Shown: in pieces, positions 25,285-34,353 of the stretch
Layout: the number at the start of each line of letters is the position of its first letter
Position numbering within the stretch: the stretch's first letter is position 1
From: Lachnospiraceae bacterium
GTDB taxonomy: Bacteria > Bacillota > Clostridia > Lachnospirales > Lachnospiraceae
Length of the DNA: 64,000 nucleotides
Reading direction: 5' to 3'
Assembly: GCA_021153325.1 (NCBI GenBank)
Contig: JAGKTQ010000016.1
Location: 34,521-98,520, forward strand
Translations under genes and position numbers: made by a program
The notes under the pieces: model-generated
Seen by the model: only the letters and a program-made list of their open reading frames with translations
Told to the model about the DNA's origin: nothing
Databases searched by the model: none

Positions 25285-25812
25285 ATGAATTATAAATTCA
25301 AAAAACTTTGTATCTGCTTTTTTGTTTCTACATTCTTTTTAGTCGGCTGTGGAAAAAGCAAAGAATTAGAAAGCTATAAGGAGCAGATGAATACTTTTTT
25401 TGATAATATCACAAAACTGGATGCGAATATGGATGCCATAGATGTTTCTGTTGATGAAGCTGCTGCACAGGAAGAAATGCTTGGATATTTAGATACCATT
25501 GAAGTCGAATTTAACAATCTAGCAGCATTAGAAGTTCCTGAAGACTTCGCAAGTGTAGAAACTCTGGCAGATGAAGCAGCAGAAAATATGACACAGGCGG
25601 TTGCCTTATATCACCAATTGTTTGAAAGTGAAACCTATGATGCGGCAGTTGCAAATGCTGCTTTTGAATATTATAGTCGTGCGAATGTTCGCTTACAGTA
25701 TATCGTTGCTATTTTGCATGGAGAAATTCCAGAGGGCGAAAACGTAACAATCACTTTGGAAGATACATTGGAATTAGAAACAAATACCGAAGAAACAGAA
25801 GAAGGATTCTGA
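25285..25812 (+). CDS. Lipoprotein of unknown function
   Basis: Not assigned to a family. The 175-residue precursor has a signal peptide with lipobox FLVGC and becomes a membrane-anchored extracellular protein. The mature part is strongly acidic and predicted mostly helical (YKEQMNTFFDNITKLDANMD; DEAAENMTQAVALYHQL), resembling a helical bundle, with a disordered Glu/Thr tail. GAGAGG precedes the ATG. It is divergent from metH and convergent with the alpha-glucosidase gene, with which it shares a terminator. No neighbour suggests a partner. Confidence 0.8.
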   Translation: MNYKFKKLCICFFVSTFFLVGCGKSKELESYKEQMNTFFDNITKLDANMDAIDVSVDEAAAQEEMLGYLDTIEVEFNNLAALEVPEDFASVETLADEAAENMTQAVALYHQLFESETYDAAVANAAFEYYSRANVRLQYIVAILHGEIPEGENVTITLEDTLELETNTEETEEGF

Positions 25813-25835
25813 TCATTCAGAACCCTTCTTCTTTT
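25797..25835. terminator. Terminator shared by the lipoprotein and alpha-glucosidase genes
   Basis: Long hairpin GAAGAAGG..TTCTGA / TCAGAA..CCTTCTTC with loop TCAT and a T run on the plus strand; it overlaps the end of the lipoprotein frame. Confidence 0.8.
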
Positions 25836-25837
25836 AC

Positions 25838-28120
25838 TTAATTCAATTCACATTCAAATTCTTCGGCAAATGGAATACGCTTTTCTGTTCCATTAGAAAG
25901 AATGACGATTTCTTTATAATTTGAAGCATAATTTGCTGTTACTGTTTTAAAGGATAATTTATTTCCTTTCTTTGTAATCTGATAACGATTATAAACACCC
26001 TTTTGATAATTCAGCGTTTCACCGTCATCTTCGTAATGCATATATTCACTATCGCCATCTTTTTCTACATATAAATACAAAGTATCAAGCTTTTGATTAT
26101 CAATGTGAAGAAGATTTTTATACATTGGAATAATTGCGCCAGCTTTGATGAAAATACCAGTAGAATCCAGTGGCATATCGATCAGATATTCTTTTCCGCC
26201 TTCGTATTCTTCTTTTGTAAAATAATGAATCCATTTTCCTTCCGGTAAGTATACGGCTCTGGAAGTTTTTCCCTGCTGTGTAACAGGCGCAAACAAAATG
26301 GTATCTCCTATCATCACTTCATCGTTGATCTGCTTTGTTCTCTCATCAGCAGGATAGTTAAAAAATAACGGTCTTTGCGCTGGAATACCGGTCGTATGAG
26401 CATTTTCCAACAAATCATACAAATAGGGTAAAAATTCATAACGAAGTACAAGCATTTTTTTGTAAATCTGCAAGGTTTCGTCATCAAAAGCATAAGGTTC
26501 CTGCTTTCTCGTATGCAGAGCGGAATGGTTTCTAAGGAATAAGGAGAACATATTCGCTTCCATCCAACGAATGAGAAGTTCTTTTGTTGTTTCGTTTCCA
26601 AAACCACCGATATCTACACCGTTTACAGCAAAGTTACATATATTCATGGTCATAACTTGTGGCAAAGAAGCCTCTAAATGGGACCATAAAGATTGGTTAT
26701 CACCATTCCATGTTGTAGTAAATGGACTCGTTGTAGCAAAGGCAGCTCTTGTAATAACGATTGGTCGTTTATTTTCTTCTTCAAATGCTTTGGCAATTGC
26801 ACGAGTCATATATTCACCGTAAAGATTATGAACTTCTTCATGATAATGCATTGCACTATCGGAAGGAAATTCTACTTCATTTGGTAATGGACCATTAAAG
26901 GAAGCTGGTTCGTTCATATCGCACCAGATGCCCTTAACTTTGTATTCTGCCATAAATTTCTTTGTAATGTCAGTAATATATTGTGCTGTTTTTGTTTTAA
27001 AATAATTGGGGTATTTAGAGTCTCCTGGCCATACTTGGTTTACATACTGCTCGCCCTCTAAAGTAGCAAAACCATCGTGTTCTTTTAAATATTCGTAAAA
27101 GTCATAACCCTCTTCAACTTTAACCCCTGGATCAATAATGGGAATAAAATCAATCCCCTCTTTTTCAAAGCGATCTGCCATTCCTTTCAAATCAGGAAAT
27201 TCTTCTTTTTTAACAGTATATACCTTGTAGCGTTCCATATAATCAATATCTAAATGAATGTAATCAATCGGAATCTGATATTGGGCAAATTTCTCGCGTA
27301 TTTCTTCCATTTCTTTTGCATTATAAGACCATCTGGACTGGTGGTATCCAAGCATTTTTCTAGGTGTAAAAAGGGTATGTCCTACTAAGGCTGCATAGAT
27401 TTTCGTAATTTCCATTGGAGTGCTGCCTAAAAGAATAAAATAGTCATATTCTCCTTTTTCACTTCCTATATACATAAATTTATCACTATATCTTCCGATA
27501 TTAAAAATACATTTATAGGAAGACGGATAAAAGATGCCATAATAGCTGTCTTTATGATGGTTTACAAGCAAATAGTTAATGGACTTATAAAGGGATTTAT
27601 AAGTTTCATTGTGCTGGCTTGGATCATCGGTATTCCATGAGATATATTCATAATCTCTTTTATTTAACTGAGCCGCTTTATCTCCCAAACCATAAATTTT
27701 GTCTTCTTTATCAAAAAGAGTAATATTGATCTGTGTTTTAAAGCTTGCCAAAGACTCGTCATGCTTATGTCCTTCTAATGCCGCAAGAGAAAATTCTTTT
27801 TCTTCAACATAAATAGCGGTATCACCGGTATATTCTTCAAAATATAGTCTATTATCTTTTTGAATAGAAATATTTAATTTTTCATCTGCAAAAATCTGAT
27901 AGTCGTCGAAGGAAATAACAACAGATGTTTCTGTTTTGTCAGTTTTTACTTCCACAGCTTCTTTATTATCTTCATAATGTAATTTTACAAGCTCTTCGCT
28001 GTTCTTCTCTTTATAAACACGTACTAAATTTCGGTTTAAAACTTCAATATTTTTTTCTTCTTTTCCATTTGAAATATGAATGATCTGTCCTGTTGTTCTT
28101 ACGGTTAATTGTTCTTTCAT
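25838..28120 (-). CDS. Alpha-glucosidase, glycoside hydrolase family 31
   Basis: Releases glucose or a related sugar from alpha-linked oligosaccharides. The 760-residue protein has an N-terminal beta domain, the catalytic barrel with nucleophile block KGIWCDMNEPASFNG and acid/base region TTTWNGDNQSLW, and two C-terminal beta domains. YGLGDKAAQLNKR in the first part is also typical. No signal peptide is present, so it acts in the cytosol on imported sugars. Exact linkage cannot be read from the sequence; isomaltose-type or maltose-type activity are both possible. A promoter with TATAAT lies upstream, and the divergent AraC-type gene is its likely regulator. Confidence 0.92.
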   Translation of the reverse strand: MKEQLTVRTTGQIIHISNGKEEKNIEVLNRNLVRVYKEKNSEELVKLHYEDNKEAVEVKTDKTETSVVISFDDYQIFADEKLNISIQKDNRLYFEEYTGDTAIYVEEKEFSLAALEGHKHDESLASFKTQINITLFDKEDKIYGLGDKAAQLNKRDYEYISWNTDDPSQHNETYKSLYKSINYLLVNHHKDSYYGIFYPSSYKCIFNIGRYSDKFMYIGSEKGEYDYFILLGSTPMEITKIYAALVGHTLFTPRKMLGYHQSRWSYNAKEMEEIREKFAQYQIPIDYIHLDIDYMERYKVYTVKKEEFPDLKGMADRFEKEGIDFIPIIDPGVKVEEGYDFYEYLKEHDGFATLEGEQYVNQVWPGDSKYPNYFKTKTAQYITDITKKFMAEYKVKGIWCDMNEPASFNGPLPNEVEFPSDSAMHYHEEVHNLYGEYMTRAIAKAFEEENKRPIVITRAAFATTSPFTTTWNGDNQSLWSHLEASLPQVMTMNICNFAVNGVDIGGFGNETTKELLIRWMEANMFSLFLRNHSALHTRKQEPYAFDDETLQIYKKMLVLRYEFLPYLYDLLENAHTTGIPAQRPLFFNYPADERTKQINDEVMIGDTILFAPVTQQGKTSRAVYLPEGKWIHYFTKEEYEGGKEYLIDMPLDSTGIFIKAGAIIPMYKNLLHIDNQKLDTLYLYVEKDGDSEYMHYEDDGETLNYQKGVYNRYQITKKGNKLSFKTVTANYASNYKEIVILSNGTEKRIPFAEEFECELN

Positions 28121-28146
28121 AATGCCTCCGCTGTTTTGTATTATCT

Positions 28147-28176
28147 ATTATAAGATTATTATATTATTTTTAACAA
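28147..28176 (-). promoter_or_regulatory. Promoter of the GH31 gene
   Basis: On the minus strand TTGTTA at 28176-28171, 18 bases, TATAAT at 28152-28147, about 25 bases before the GCGGAGG site of the gene. Confidence 0.6.
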
Positions 28177-28305
28177 TTTTCTGTTGCTATTTTGCTATAT
28201 TTTATAATTATATTGTGATTTTGTAAAGAAATACTTGCAGTTAGAACACAGAAATGCTACATAATAAATTATAACCAAAAAAGAAAACTCTAAAAGGAAT
28301 TATTT

Positions 28306-29223
28306 ATGGATCATAAAACATTGTCAAATTTAACGATATCAGAAGTAAAAGAAAAGGTTGCAAAAGAAAATATTTCACACGGTTCTGCTTTGTTTCCATG
28401 CGCCTATTATGACAGCTGGCTTGTTGAAACATATCCTTCTATTAATCTTCATTGGCATCCTGAACTGGAAATTAATTTTGTCTTAAAAGGACAAGCGGAA
28501 GCTATCATTAATTTTGAATCTCATATTATTTCTGAAGGGGATATTGTGATCATAAATAAAGATGAAGTGCATGGTTTTTTCCGTTATGAAAGTTCAGATT
28601 TTAATTGTAAAGCGGTTGTTTTTCATTTGGATTTTATTGGTGGAAAAACAACAGATGATGTTTTCATGGAATTTATCAGTCCTCTTGCAAACAAAGAAAA
28701 ACAGTTCATAAATATTCTGAAACCTTCTTTTTTAGGATATGAGCAAGTGAAAGAACAATTAGAGATTATTTTTAAGGTTTATGAACAAAAAGAACCTTAC
28801 TTTAAGCTGCTATTAAAATCTGAGCTATTGAAGATCCTTTACCAGTTATTTTCTTTTTCGGCGGTCAGCACCAGAAATGTTTCTTCCAAACGAAACAATT
28901 CTATGAAAGCCGCTATTGATTTTATTGCACAAAATTATAACCGACATATCAGCGCCGAAGAAGCTGCTGCTGTAGCCGGTTATAGCAAATATCATTTTTT
29001 GAGAATTTTCAAAGAAGCTGCTGGAATGGAATTTTCACGCTATATTAATCGAGTACGCTTTGAACATGCGGCTGTCCTTTTAAAGGAAACGAATCTTTCG
29101 GTCACAGATATTGCACTGAATACAGGCTTTTCTGATTCTGCGTATTTCACCCGGAAGTTTAAAGAGGAATTTCATACTACTCCGCTTGTTTTTCGTAATT
29201 CTCAGGGGCGGGAAAAGATCTAA
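28306..29223 (+). CDS. AraC family transcriptional regulator
   Basis: 305 residues. The first part is a cupin-like sugar-sensing domain (LHWHPELEINFVLKGQAEAIIN at about 45-66, and EGDIVIINKDEVHGF). The C-terminal 100 residues hold two helix-turn-helix motifs: HISAEEAAAVAGYSKYHFLR and LSVTDIALNTGFSDSAYFTR, the second being the usual AraC signature. It is divergent from the GH31 gene with 185 bases between, so control of that gene in response to its sugar is the natural reading. No membrane segment is present. Confidence 0.9.
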   Translation: MDHKTLSNLTISEVKEKVAKENISHGSALFPCAYYDSWLVETYPSINLHWHPELEINFVLKGQAEAIINFESHIISEGDIVIINKDEVHGFFRYESSDFNCKAVVFHLDFIGGKTTDDVFMEFISPLANKEKQFINILKPSFLGYEQVKEQLEIIFKVYEQKEPYFKLLLKSELLKILYQLFSFSAVSTRNVSSKRNNSMKAAIDFIAQNYNRHISAEEAAAVAGYSKYHFLRIFKEAAGMEFSRYINRVRFEHAAVLLKETNLSVTDIALNTGFSDSAYFTRKFKEEFHTTPLVFRNSQGREKI

Positions 29224-29316
29224 GGGCTGACTTAATATCAAAACTATGTCAAAATCACCTCACAAATTAAAACTTACCTAACAATAGTATATCCTTCAAA
29301 CAATTATAATGTAATT

Positions 29317-29360
29317 AAAAAAGGACTTCCCAACCCTCATTAGGATTTGGAAAGTCCCTT
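29317..29360 (-). terminator. Terminator of the GGGtGRT operon
   Basis: Stem GGACTTTCC/GGGAAGTCC (small bulge) with an AT-rich loop of about 17 bases, then six T on the minus strand. It ends about 80 bases after the GGGtGRT stop. Confidence 0.8.
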
Positions 29361-29438
29361 AATTTTTACTTTGTAGAGTCTGCCTCAATCACATTCAAGC
29401 AAACTCAGCAATTTTTTACACGATTTGACCAGTTCTAT

Positions 29439-30449
29439 TTAGAATTTACCTGCGTCAGCAGCTTCCTGAATACTTACAGCAACAGCAACAGTCATGCCGA
29501 CCATTGGGTTGTTACCTGCACCGATAAGACCCATCATTTCTACGTGAGCTGGTACAGATGAAGAACCTGCGAACTGTGCGTCAGAGTGCATACGTCCTAA
29601 TGTATCTGTCATACCGTAGGAAGCAGGACCTGCAGCCATGTTATCTGGGTGAAGTGTACGTCCTGTACCACCGCCTGAAGCAACTGAGAAATATTTTTTA
29701 CCCTGCTCGATACATTCTTTTTTGTATGTACCTGCAACAGGATGCTGGAATCTTGTAGGGTTTGTAGAGTTACCTGTGATAGATACGTCTACGCCTTCTT
29801 TGTGCATGATTGCAACACCTTCACAAACATCATTAGCACCGTAGCAGTTTACTTTAGAACGAAGTCCTGTAGAGTAAGAAATACGATTTACTTCTTTTAC
29901 TGTGTTTGTATAAGGATCATATTCTGTTTCAACAAATGTAAATCCGTTGATTCTGGAAATAATCTGAGCTGCATCTTTTCCAAGACCGTTCAAAATAACT
30001 CTTAAAGGTTTCTGACGAACTTTGTTAGCTTTTTCAGCGATACCGATAGCACCTTCTGCTGCTGCGAAAGATTCGTGACCAGCTAAGAAACAGAAACAGT
30101 CTGTATCTTCTTCCAATAACATTTTTCCTAAGTTACCATGTCCAAGACCTACTTTACGTGTGTCTGCAACGGAACCTGGAATACAGAAAGCCTGAAGACC
30201 TTCACCGATTGCTGCTGCTGCATCAGCTGCTCTTCTGCAATCTTTTTTAATAGCGATAGCTGCACCTACGATATAAGCCCAGCATGCATTTTCAAAACAA
30301 ATTGGCTGGATTTTCTTAACCTGCTCGTAAACATCAAGTCCAGCATCTTTTGTGATTTTTTCTGCTTCTTCAATAGAAGAAATTCCATAGCTGTTTAATA
30401 CAGCATTGATTTTGTCAATTCTTCTTTCATATGATTCAAATAATGCCAT
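29439..30449 (-). CDS. GGGtGRT protein, function unknown
   Basis: A 336-residue cytosolic protein of the family named after its GGGTGRT motif, seen here at residues 259-265 (SVASGGGTGRTLHPDN). I know of no assigned reaction. It carries nine cysteines, including a CFC pair (118-120), and glycine-rich segments such as GHGNLGKMLLEE and GLIGAGNNPMVGMT. The start is set at 30449, where GGAGG is nine bases upstream. The gene directly follows a NifU-like scaffold gene (17 bases), an arrangement that is regular in Clostridia, so the pair probably works together, perhaps on an iron-sulfur cluster. That link is inference from the neighbour and cysteines. Confidence 0.9.
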   Translation of the reverse strand: MALFESYERRIDKINAVLNSYGISSIEEAEKITKDAGLDVYEQVKKIQPICFENACWAYIVGAAIAIKKDCRRAADAAAAIGEGLQAFCIPGSVADTRKVGLGHGNLGKMLLEEDTDCFCFLAGHESFAAAEGAIGIAEKANKVRQKPLRVILNGLGKDAAQIISRINGFTFVETEYDPYTNTVKEVNRISYSTGLRSKVNCYGANDVCEGVAIMHKEGVDVSITGNSTNPTRFQHPVAGTYKKECIEQGKKYFSVASGGGTGRTLHPDNMAAGPASYGMTDTLGRMHSDAQFAGSSSVPAHVEMMGLIGAGNNPMVGMTVAVAVSIQEAADAGKF

Positions 30450-30465
30450 TTGTATTGTCCTCCTC

Positions 30466-31158
30466 TTATTCTTCTCTAGGATCGATAATCTTAACTGCAT
30501 CATCTACACGGCCGTACTGACCTTTAGCTTTTTCATATGCTGTGTTAGGATCATCACCTTTTTTGATGAAGTCTGTCATTTTTCCAAGACTTACGAACTG
30601 GTAACCGATAATCTGATCATTTTCGTCAAGAGCGATACCTGTTACATAACCTTCTGCCATTTCAAGGTAACGAGGACCTTTCTTTAATGTACCGTACATT
30701 GTACCAACCTGGCTTCTTAATCCTTTTCCTAAGTCTTCAAGACCAGCGCCGATTGGAAGACCATCTTCAGAGAATGCACTCTGTGTACGTCCATATACAA
30801 TCTGTAAGAATAATTCTCTCATAGCTGTGTTGATAGCATCACATACTAAGTCTGTATTTAAAGCTTCAAGAATAGTTCTGCCTGGTAAGATTTCAGCTGC
30901 CATAGCTGCTGAGTGAGTCATACCTGAGCAACCGATTGTTTCTACTAAAGCTTCCTGTATAATTCCTTCTTTAACATTTAAGGTAAGTTTACATGCACCC
31001 TGCTGTGGAGCACACCAGCCAATACCATGTGTTAAACCAGAGATATCTTTTACTTCTTTTGCTTTTACCCATTTTGCTTCTTCTGGGATTGGTGCACAAC
31101 CGTGGTTAACGCCCTGTGCAACCGGACACATTTTTTCTACTTCATGTGAATAAATCAT
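30466..31158 (-). CDS. NifU/IscU-like iron-sulfur scaffold protein, partner of GGGtGRT
   Basis: 230 residues. The middle part TIGCSGMTHSAAMAAEILPGRTILEAL (split around residue 75-100) follows the IscU/NifU pattern of a cysteine followed by Ser/Ala-rich helix and a GxTxxEAL end. Six cysteines are present: 11, 21, 49, 56, 77 and 106. C49 (GWCAPQQGAC56) and C77 are placed like scaffold ligands. An unusual N-terminal extension with C11 and C21 and a C-terminal extension (YVTGIALDENDQIIGYQF) distinguish it from classical IscU. No cysteine desulfurase is near. It heads the two-gene operon; AAAGGAG precedes the ATG. Confidence 0.85.
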   Translation of the reverse strand: MIYSHEVEKMCPVAQGVNHGCAPIPEEAKWVKAKEVKDISGLTHGIGWCAPQQGACKLTLNVKEGIIQEALVETIGCSGMTHSAAMAAEILPGRTILEALNTDLVCDAINTAMRELFLQIVYGRTQSAFSEDGLPIGAGLEDLGKGLRSQVGTMYGTLKKGPRYLEMAEGYVTGIALDENDQIIGYQFVSLGKMTDFIKKGDDPNTAYEKAKGQYGRVDDAVKIIDPREE

Positions 31159-31275
31159 GTGAAAACTCCTTTCAAATATGTAGATAAATATTTGCTAAAC
31201 AAAATTTTCAAAATTCAAAATGAAAACTTTGATAAATTTTGTCATACACGCTTTTTTTATTTTCGCATATTTATT

Positions 31276-31337
31276 AAAAAAAATCCAGTAGTTTTGATAA
31301 ATTTATATCAATTTATCTTAAAAACTACCAGATTCTT
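31276..31337 (-). terminator. Terminator of the TrpXYZ-type transport operon
   Basis: Long stem AATC.GGTAGTTTT/AAAACTAC.GGATT enclosing an AT-rich segment, with eight T following on the minus strand, directly after the ATPase stop. Confidence 0.75.
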
Positions 31338-31344
31338 CTTTTTA

Positions 31345-32139
31345 TTATGACAACATCATTCTATCGTTTGCAAATTCTCCGCCGCTAGCTTCTTCGAATT
31401 TCTTCAAAAGATCTGCTACTTGCAGATTTTTCTTCTCTTCTCCTGCTACATCATAAATAATATGACCTTCATGCATCATAATAAGACGATTTCCTAAACG
31501 TATAGCATCTTTCATATTATGTGTGACCATTAAGGCAGTAAGATGATTTTCTTCTACGATCTTTTCTGTTAATTCTAAAACAGTTTTGGCTGTTTTGGGG
31601 TCAAGTGCCGCTGTATGCTCATCTAAAAGTAATAGTTTTGGCTGCTGTAAGGTTGCCATCAAAAGGGTAAGTGCTTGTCTCTGTCCGCCGGATAAAAGTC
31701 CAACTTTAGAAGTCATTCTATCTTCCAGTCCAAGACCAAGTACTTTTAATTTTTCATGGTATAACTCTTTTTCAGCAGAAGTTACGCCCCATTTCAAAGT
31801 ACGGCTCTTTCCACGTCTATATGCAAGGGCAAGATTTTCTTCAATTTCCATTCCTGCCGCTGTTCCGCGCATTGGATCCTGAAAAACTCGTCCAATATAT
31901 TTTGCAACTTTGTGCTCCGGCCATCTTGAAATATTCACACCATCCAAAGTAATTGTGCCCGCATCAATCGGATACACTCCTGCGATCATATTAAGCATGG
32001 TAGATTTTCCGGCACCATTTCCACCAATAACCGTAATAAAATCTCCTTCATTCATCGTGAGATTTAAATTCTGTAATGCTTTTTTCTCATTAATGGTACC
32101 TTTATTGAAGGTTTTTTCTACATTCGTAATCTGTAACAT
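31345..32139 (-). CDS. ABC transporter ATP-binding protein of a TrpXYZ-type importer
   Basis: 264 residues with Walker A GGNGAGKSTML, signature LLSGGQRQAL and Walker B LLLLDEHTAALDP. The aspartate-glutamate-histidine form DEHTAALD is characteristic of the ATPases that pair with permeases of the BPD_transp_2 type and binding proteins of family PF04392. It shares its first base with the last base of the permease gene, so translation is coupled. It powers uptake of an aromatic amino acid or other small ligand. Confidence 0.9.
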   Translation of the reverse strand: MLQITNVEKTFNKGTINEKKALQNLNLTMNEGDFITVIGGNGAGKSTMLNMIAGVYPIDAGTITLDGVNISRWPEHKVAKYIGRVFQDPMRGTAAGMEIEENLALAYRRGKSRTLKWGVTSAEKELYHEKLKVLGLGLEDRMTSKVGLLSGGQRQALTLLMATLQQPKLLLLDEHTAALDPKTAKTVLELTEKIVEENHLTALMVTHNMKDAIRLGNRLIMMHEGHIIYDVAGEEKKNLQVADLLKKFEEASGGEFANDRMMLS

Positions 32140-33056
32140 TACTTTGCACCTCCTTCGGCACTATATGCTTTTTTCGCTTTTACCTTCTGCACAACAACCG
32201 GAACAGAAAGTGCAAGTGCAACGATGATCGCCGATAAAAGTTTCATATAGTTTGCATCCATACCAAGTTGTAAAACAATAGCACGGATGATAAAGTAAAC
32301 TACAGAACCTAATACTGCAGATGTAAGTTTGCTTCCAAAGGAACGAAGACGTCCAAAAAGTACATCACCGATAACGATTGCTGCAAGACCAATAACGATT
32401 GCTCCTGTTCCCATATTGATATCCGCATATTTCTGGCTCTGACATACAAGCCCACCAGACAGACCAACTAAAGCATTACTTAACATTAAGGCAAGTACTT
32501 TCATGACTTTTGTATTTACACCTAAAGCACGGATCATATCAATGTTATTTCCGGTAGCACGCAATGCAGAACCAAGCTCTGTTCCAAAGAACCAGTATAA
32601 TACTACAATTAAAATTATAGCGATCACAATACCGATTATTAACGCCGCATTCGATTGTTTTAATCCCATCGCATTCACTAAACCTGTAAAAATAGTATCT
32701 GAGTTGAGAAGCGGAACATTACTTTGTCCCATGATCTTAAGGTTGACTGACCAAAGTGAAATTTGTGTCAAGATTCCTGCTAAAATAGCCGGAATTTCAA
32801 AAACTGTATGCAGAATACCGGTCACTGCTCCAGCAAGCATTCCGGCAACCGCCGCCATAAGAAGTGCGAGCCATGGATTCCATCCATTTTGTACGATTAA
32901 CATTGCACAAACACAACCGCCCAGAGCAAAGCTGCCATCTACAGTCAAATCAGCGATATCAAGTATTTTATAAGTGATAAAAATACCTAAGACCATAATT
33001 CCCCATAGAACTCCCTGTGAAATTGCGCTTGGCATTGCCAGAAAAATTGCATTCAT
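32139..33056 (-). CDS. ABC transporter permease of a TrpXYZ-type importer
   Basis: 305 residues, about eight to nine membrane segments, of the branched-chain/ribose permease superfamily. Blocks such as ITYKILDIADLTVDGSFALGG and the EAA-like GSALRATGNNIDMIRALGVNT fit the YufQ/TrpY-like branch. It lies 120 bases downstream of the binding-protein gene, with a hairpin terminator between, and overlaps the ATPase gene by one base. Substrate is not readable from the permease. Confidence 0.9.
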   Translation of the reverse strand: MNAIFLAMPSAISQGVLWGIMVLGIFITYKILDIADLTVDGSFALGGCVCAMLIVQNGWNPWLALLMAAVAGMLAGAVTGILHTVFEIPAILAGILTQISLWSVNLKIMGQSNVPLLNSDTIFTGLVNAMGLKQSNAALIIGIVIAIILIVVLYWFFGTELGSALRATGNNIDMIRALGVNTKVMKVLALMLSNALVGLSGGLVCQSQKYADINMGTGAIVIGLAAIVIGDVLFGRLRSFGSKLTSAVLGSVVYFIIRAIVLQLGMDANYMKLLSAIIVALALSVPVVVQKVKAKKAYSAEGGAK

Positions 33057-33103
33057 TTTCTGTAACCTCCACCTTTTTTGTTATGTTTTGATCTAAATAA
33101 CAG

Positions 33104-33136
33104 AAAAAAGAATGCTCGTTGTTAGAGCATTCTTTT
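33104..33136 (-). terminator. Intercistronic terminator between binding protein and permease genes
   Basis: Eight-base perfect stem GAATGCTC/GAGCATTC with a seven-base loop and six T on the minus strand. It probably lets most transcripts end after the binding-protein gene and so keeps that protein in excess over the membrane parts. Confidence 0.85.
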
Positions 33137-33176
33137 CTTTCTGCTCATTTATTTGAAATTAAAATTTAAAAATATA

Positions 33177-34202
33177 TTACTGTACAACAGAAAGGTCAAT
33201 TCCGAGAAGATTTGCTGTTTCTTCATTTCCTGTAAATTCACACTGTTCTGCGGAAAGATAACCGATTGGCATTTCAGCAGGGTTTTTACCATTTACAAGA
33301 ATTTCAACTGCCATTTCACCTGTCATATATCCTAATTCATAGTAATCAATTCCGTAAGTAGCAAGTCCGCCTTCGCTTACCATACCAGATTCACCACAAA
33401 TAACAGGAAGGTTGTTTTCATTTGCTACCATACCAACAGTTGCCATACCAGCAGCGATAACATTATCTGTAGGAGCATAGATACAATCTACTTTTCCAAC
33501 CATAGATTCTACAACCTGCTGAATTTCATTAGAGCTTGATACCGTATATACTTCTGCTTCCAAACCTGCAGCTTCACAAGCTTCGAGTGCCATGTCACCC
33601 TGAATCTTAGAGTTAGATTCTGCTGAACAGTAAAGAATACCTACTTTTTTTGCTTCAGGAAGAAGCTGTGTTAATAATTCGATCTGCTCTTTAACAGGTG
33701 TTAAATCGGATGTACCTGTTACGTTTCCGCCTGGTGCATCATTGGAAGCTACAAGACCAGATTCAGCTGGGTCAGTAACTGCAGTAACTAATACTGGAAT
33801 ATCGCTTGTAACACCAACAACAGACTGTGCAGCAGGTGTTGCAATAGCAAGAATTAAGTCATCATTATCATTTACAAGTTTTTCAGAAATAGTCTGGCAA
33901 GCTGTCTGATCACCAGAAGCATTCTGCTGATCTACTTCATATTTAATGCCTGCATCATCTAATGCAGCGAAGAAACCTTCATTTGCAGCATCTAATGCAT
34001 CATGCTGTACATACTGGATAACACCAATTTTGTACACTTTGTCACTATCAGTAGTAGCTTCTGTTTCTACTGTTGTTTCTACTGTTGTAGAAGTCTCTGT
34101 AGTTTCTGCTGTATTGGTTGAAGCAGTATCTGAAGAACCGCATCCAACTAACATTGCAGCAGCTAAAACTGCTGTCATTGAAATTTTGATAAAACGTTTC
34201 AT
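33177..34202 (-). CDS. ABC transporter substrate-binding lipoprotein (PF04392, TrpX type)
   Basis: 341 residues. The signal peptide ends with the lipobox MLVGCGSSD, followed by a Thr/Glu linker of about 25 residues. The mature domain begins YKIGVIQYVQHDALDAANEGF, the usual start of PF04392 binding proteins, and contains AIATPAAQSVVG and TDNVIAAGM. Relatives bind tryptophan, tyrosine or other aromatic ligands; the exact ligand is not readable. It is the first gene of its operon, with a very good promoter upstream and a terminator before the permease gene. Confidence 0.92.
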   Translation of the reverse strand: MKRFIKISMTAVLAAAMLVGCGSSDTASTNTAETTETSTTVETTVETEATTDSDKVYKIGVIQYVQHDALDAANEGFFAALDDAGIKYEVDQQNASGDQTACQTISEKLVNDNDDLILAIATPAAQSVVGVTSDIPVLVTAVTDPAESGLVASNDAPGGNVTGTSDLTPVKEQIELLTQLLPEAKKVGILYCSAESNSKIQGDMALEACEAAGLEAEVYTVSSSNEIQQVVESMVGKVDCIYAPTDNVIAAGMATVGMVANENNLPVICGESGMVSEGGLATYGIDYYELGYMTGEMAVEILVNGKNPAEMPIGYLSAEQCEFTGNEETANLLGIDLSVVQ

Positions 34203-34277
34203 TATATTTTCCTCCCATCATGTATGCGCTCTATGTCAATTTATTACTTTAAAGCATGGACGCATCATATAACTAGA

Positions 34278-34306
34278 AATATACCGCAATCCCTAAAATA
34301 AGTCAA
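34278..34306 (-). promoter_or_regulatory. Promoter of the TrpXYZ-type transport operon
   Basis: On the minus strand TTGACT at 34306-34301, 17 bases, TATATT at 34283-34278. No T-box or riboswitch is visible in the roughly 70-base leader. Confidence 0.75.
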
Positions 34307-34353
34307 CCCAAAATACGAACCGAAAAAGCTAAAAGTCCGGATATTTCGCGCAC

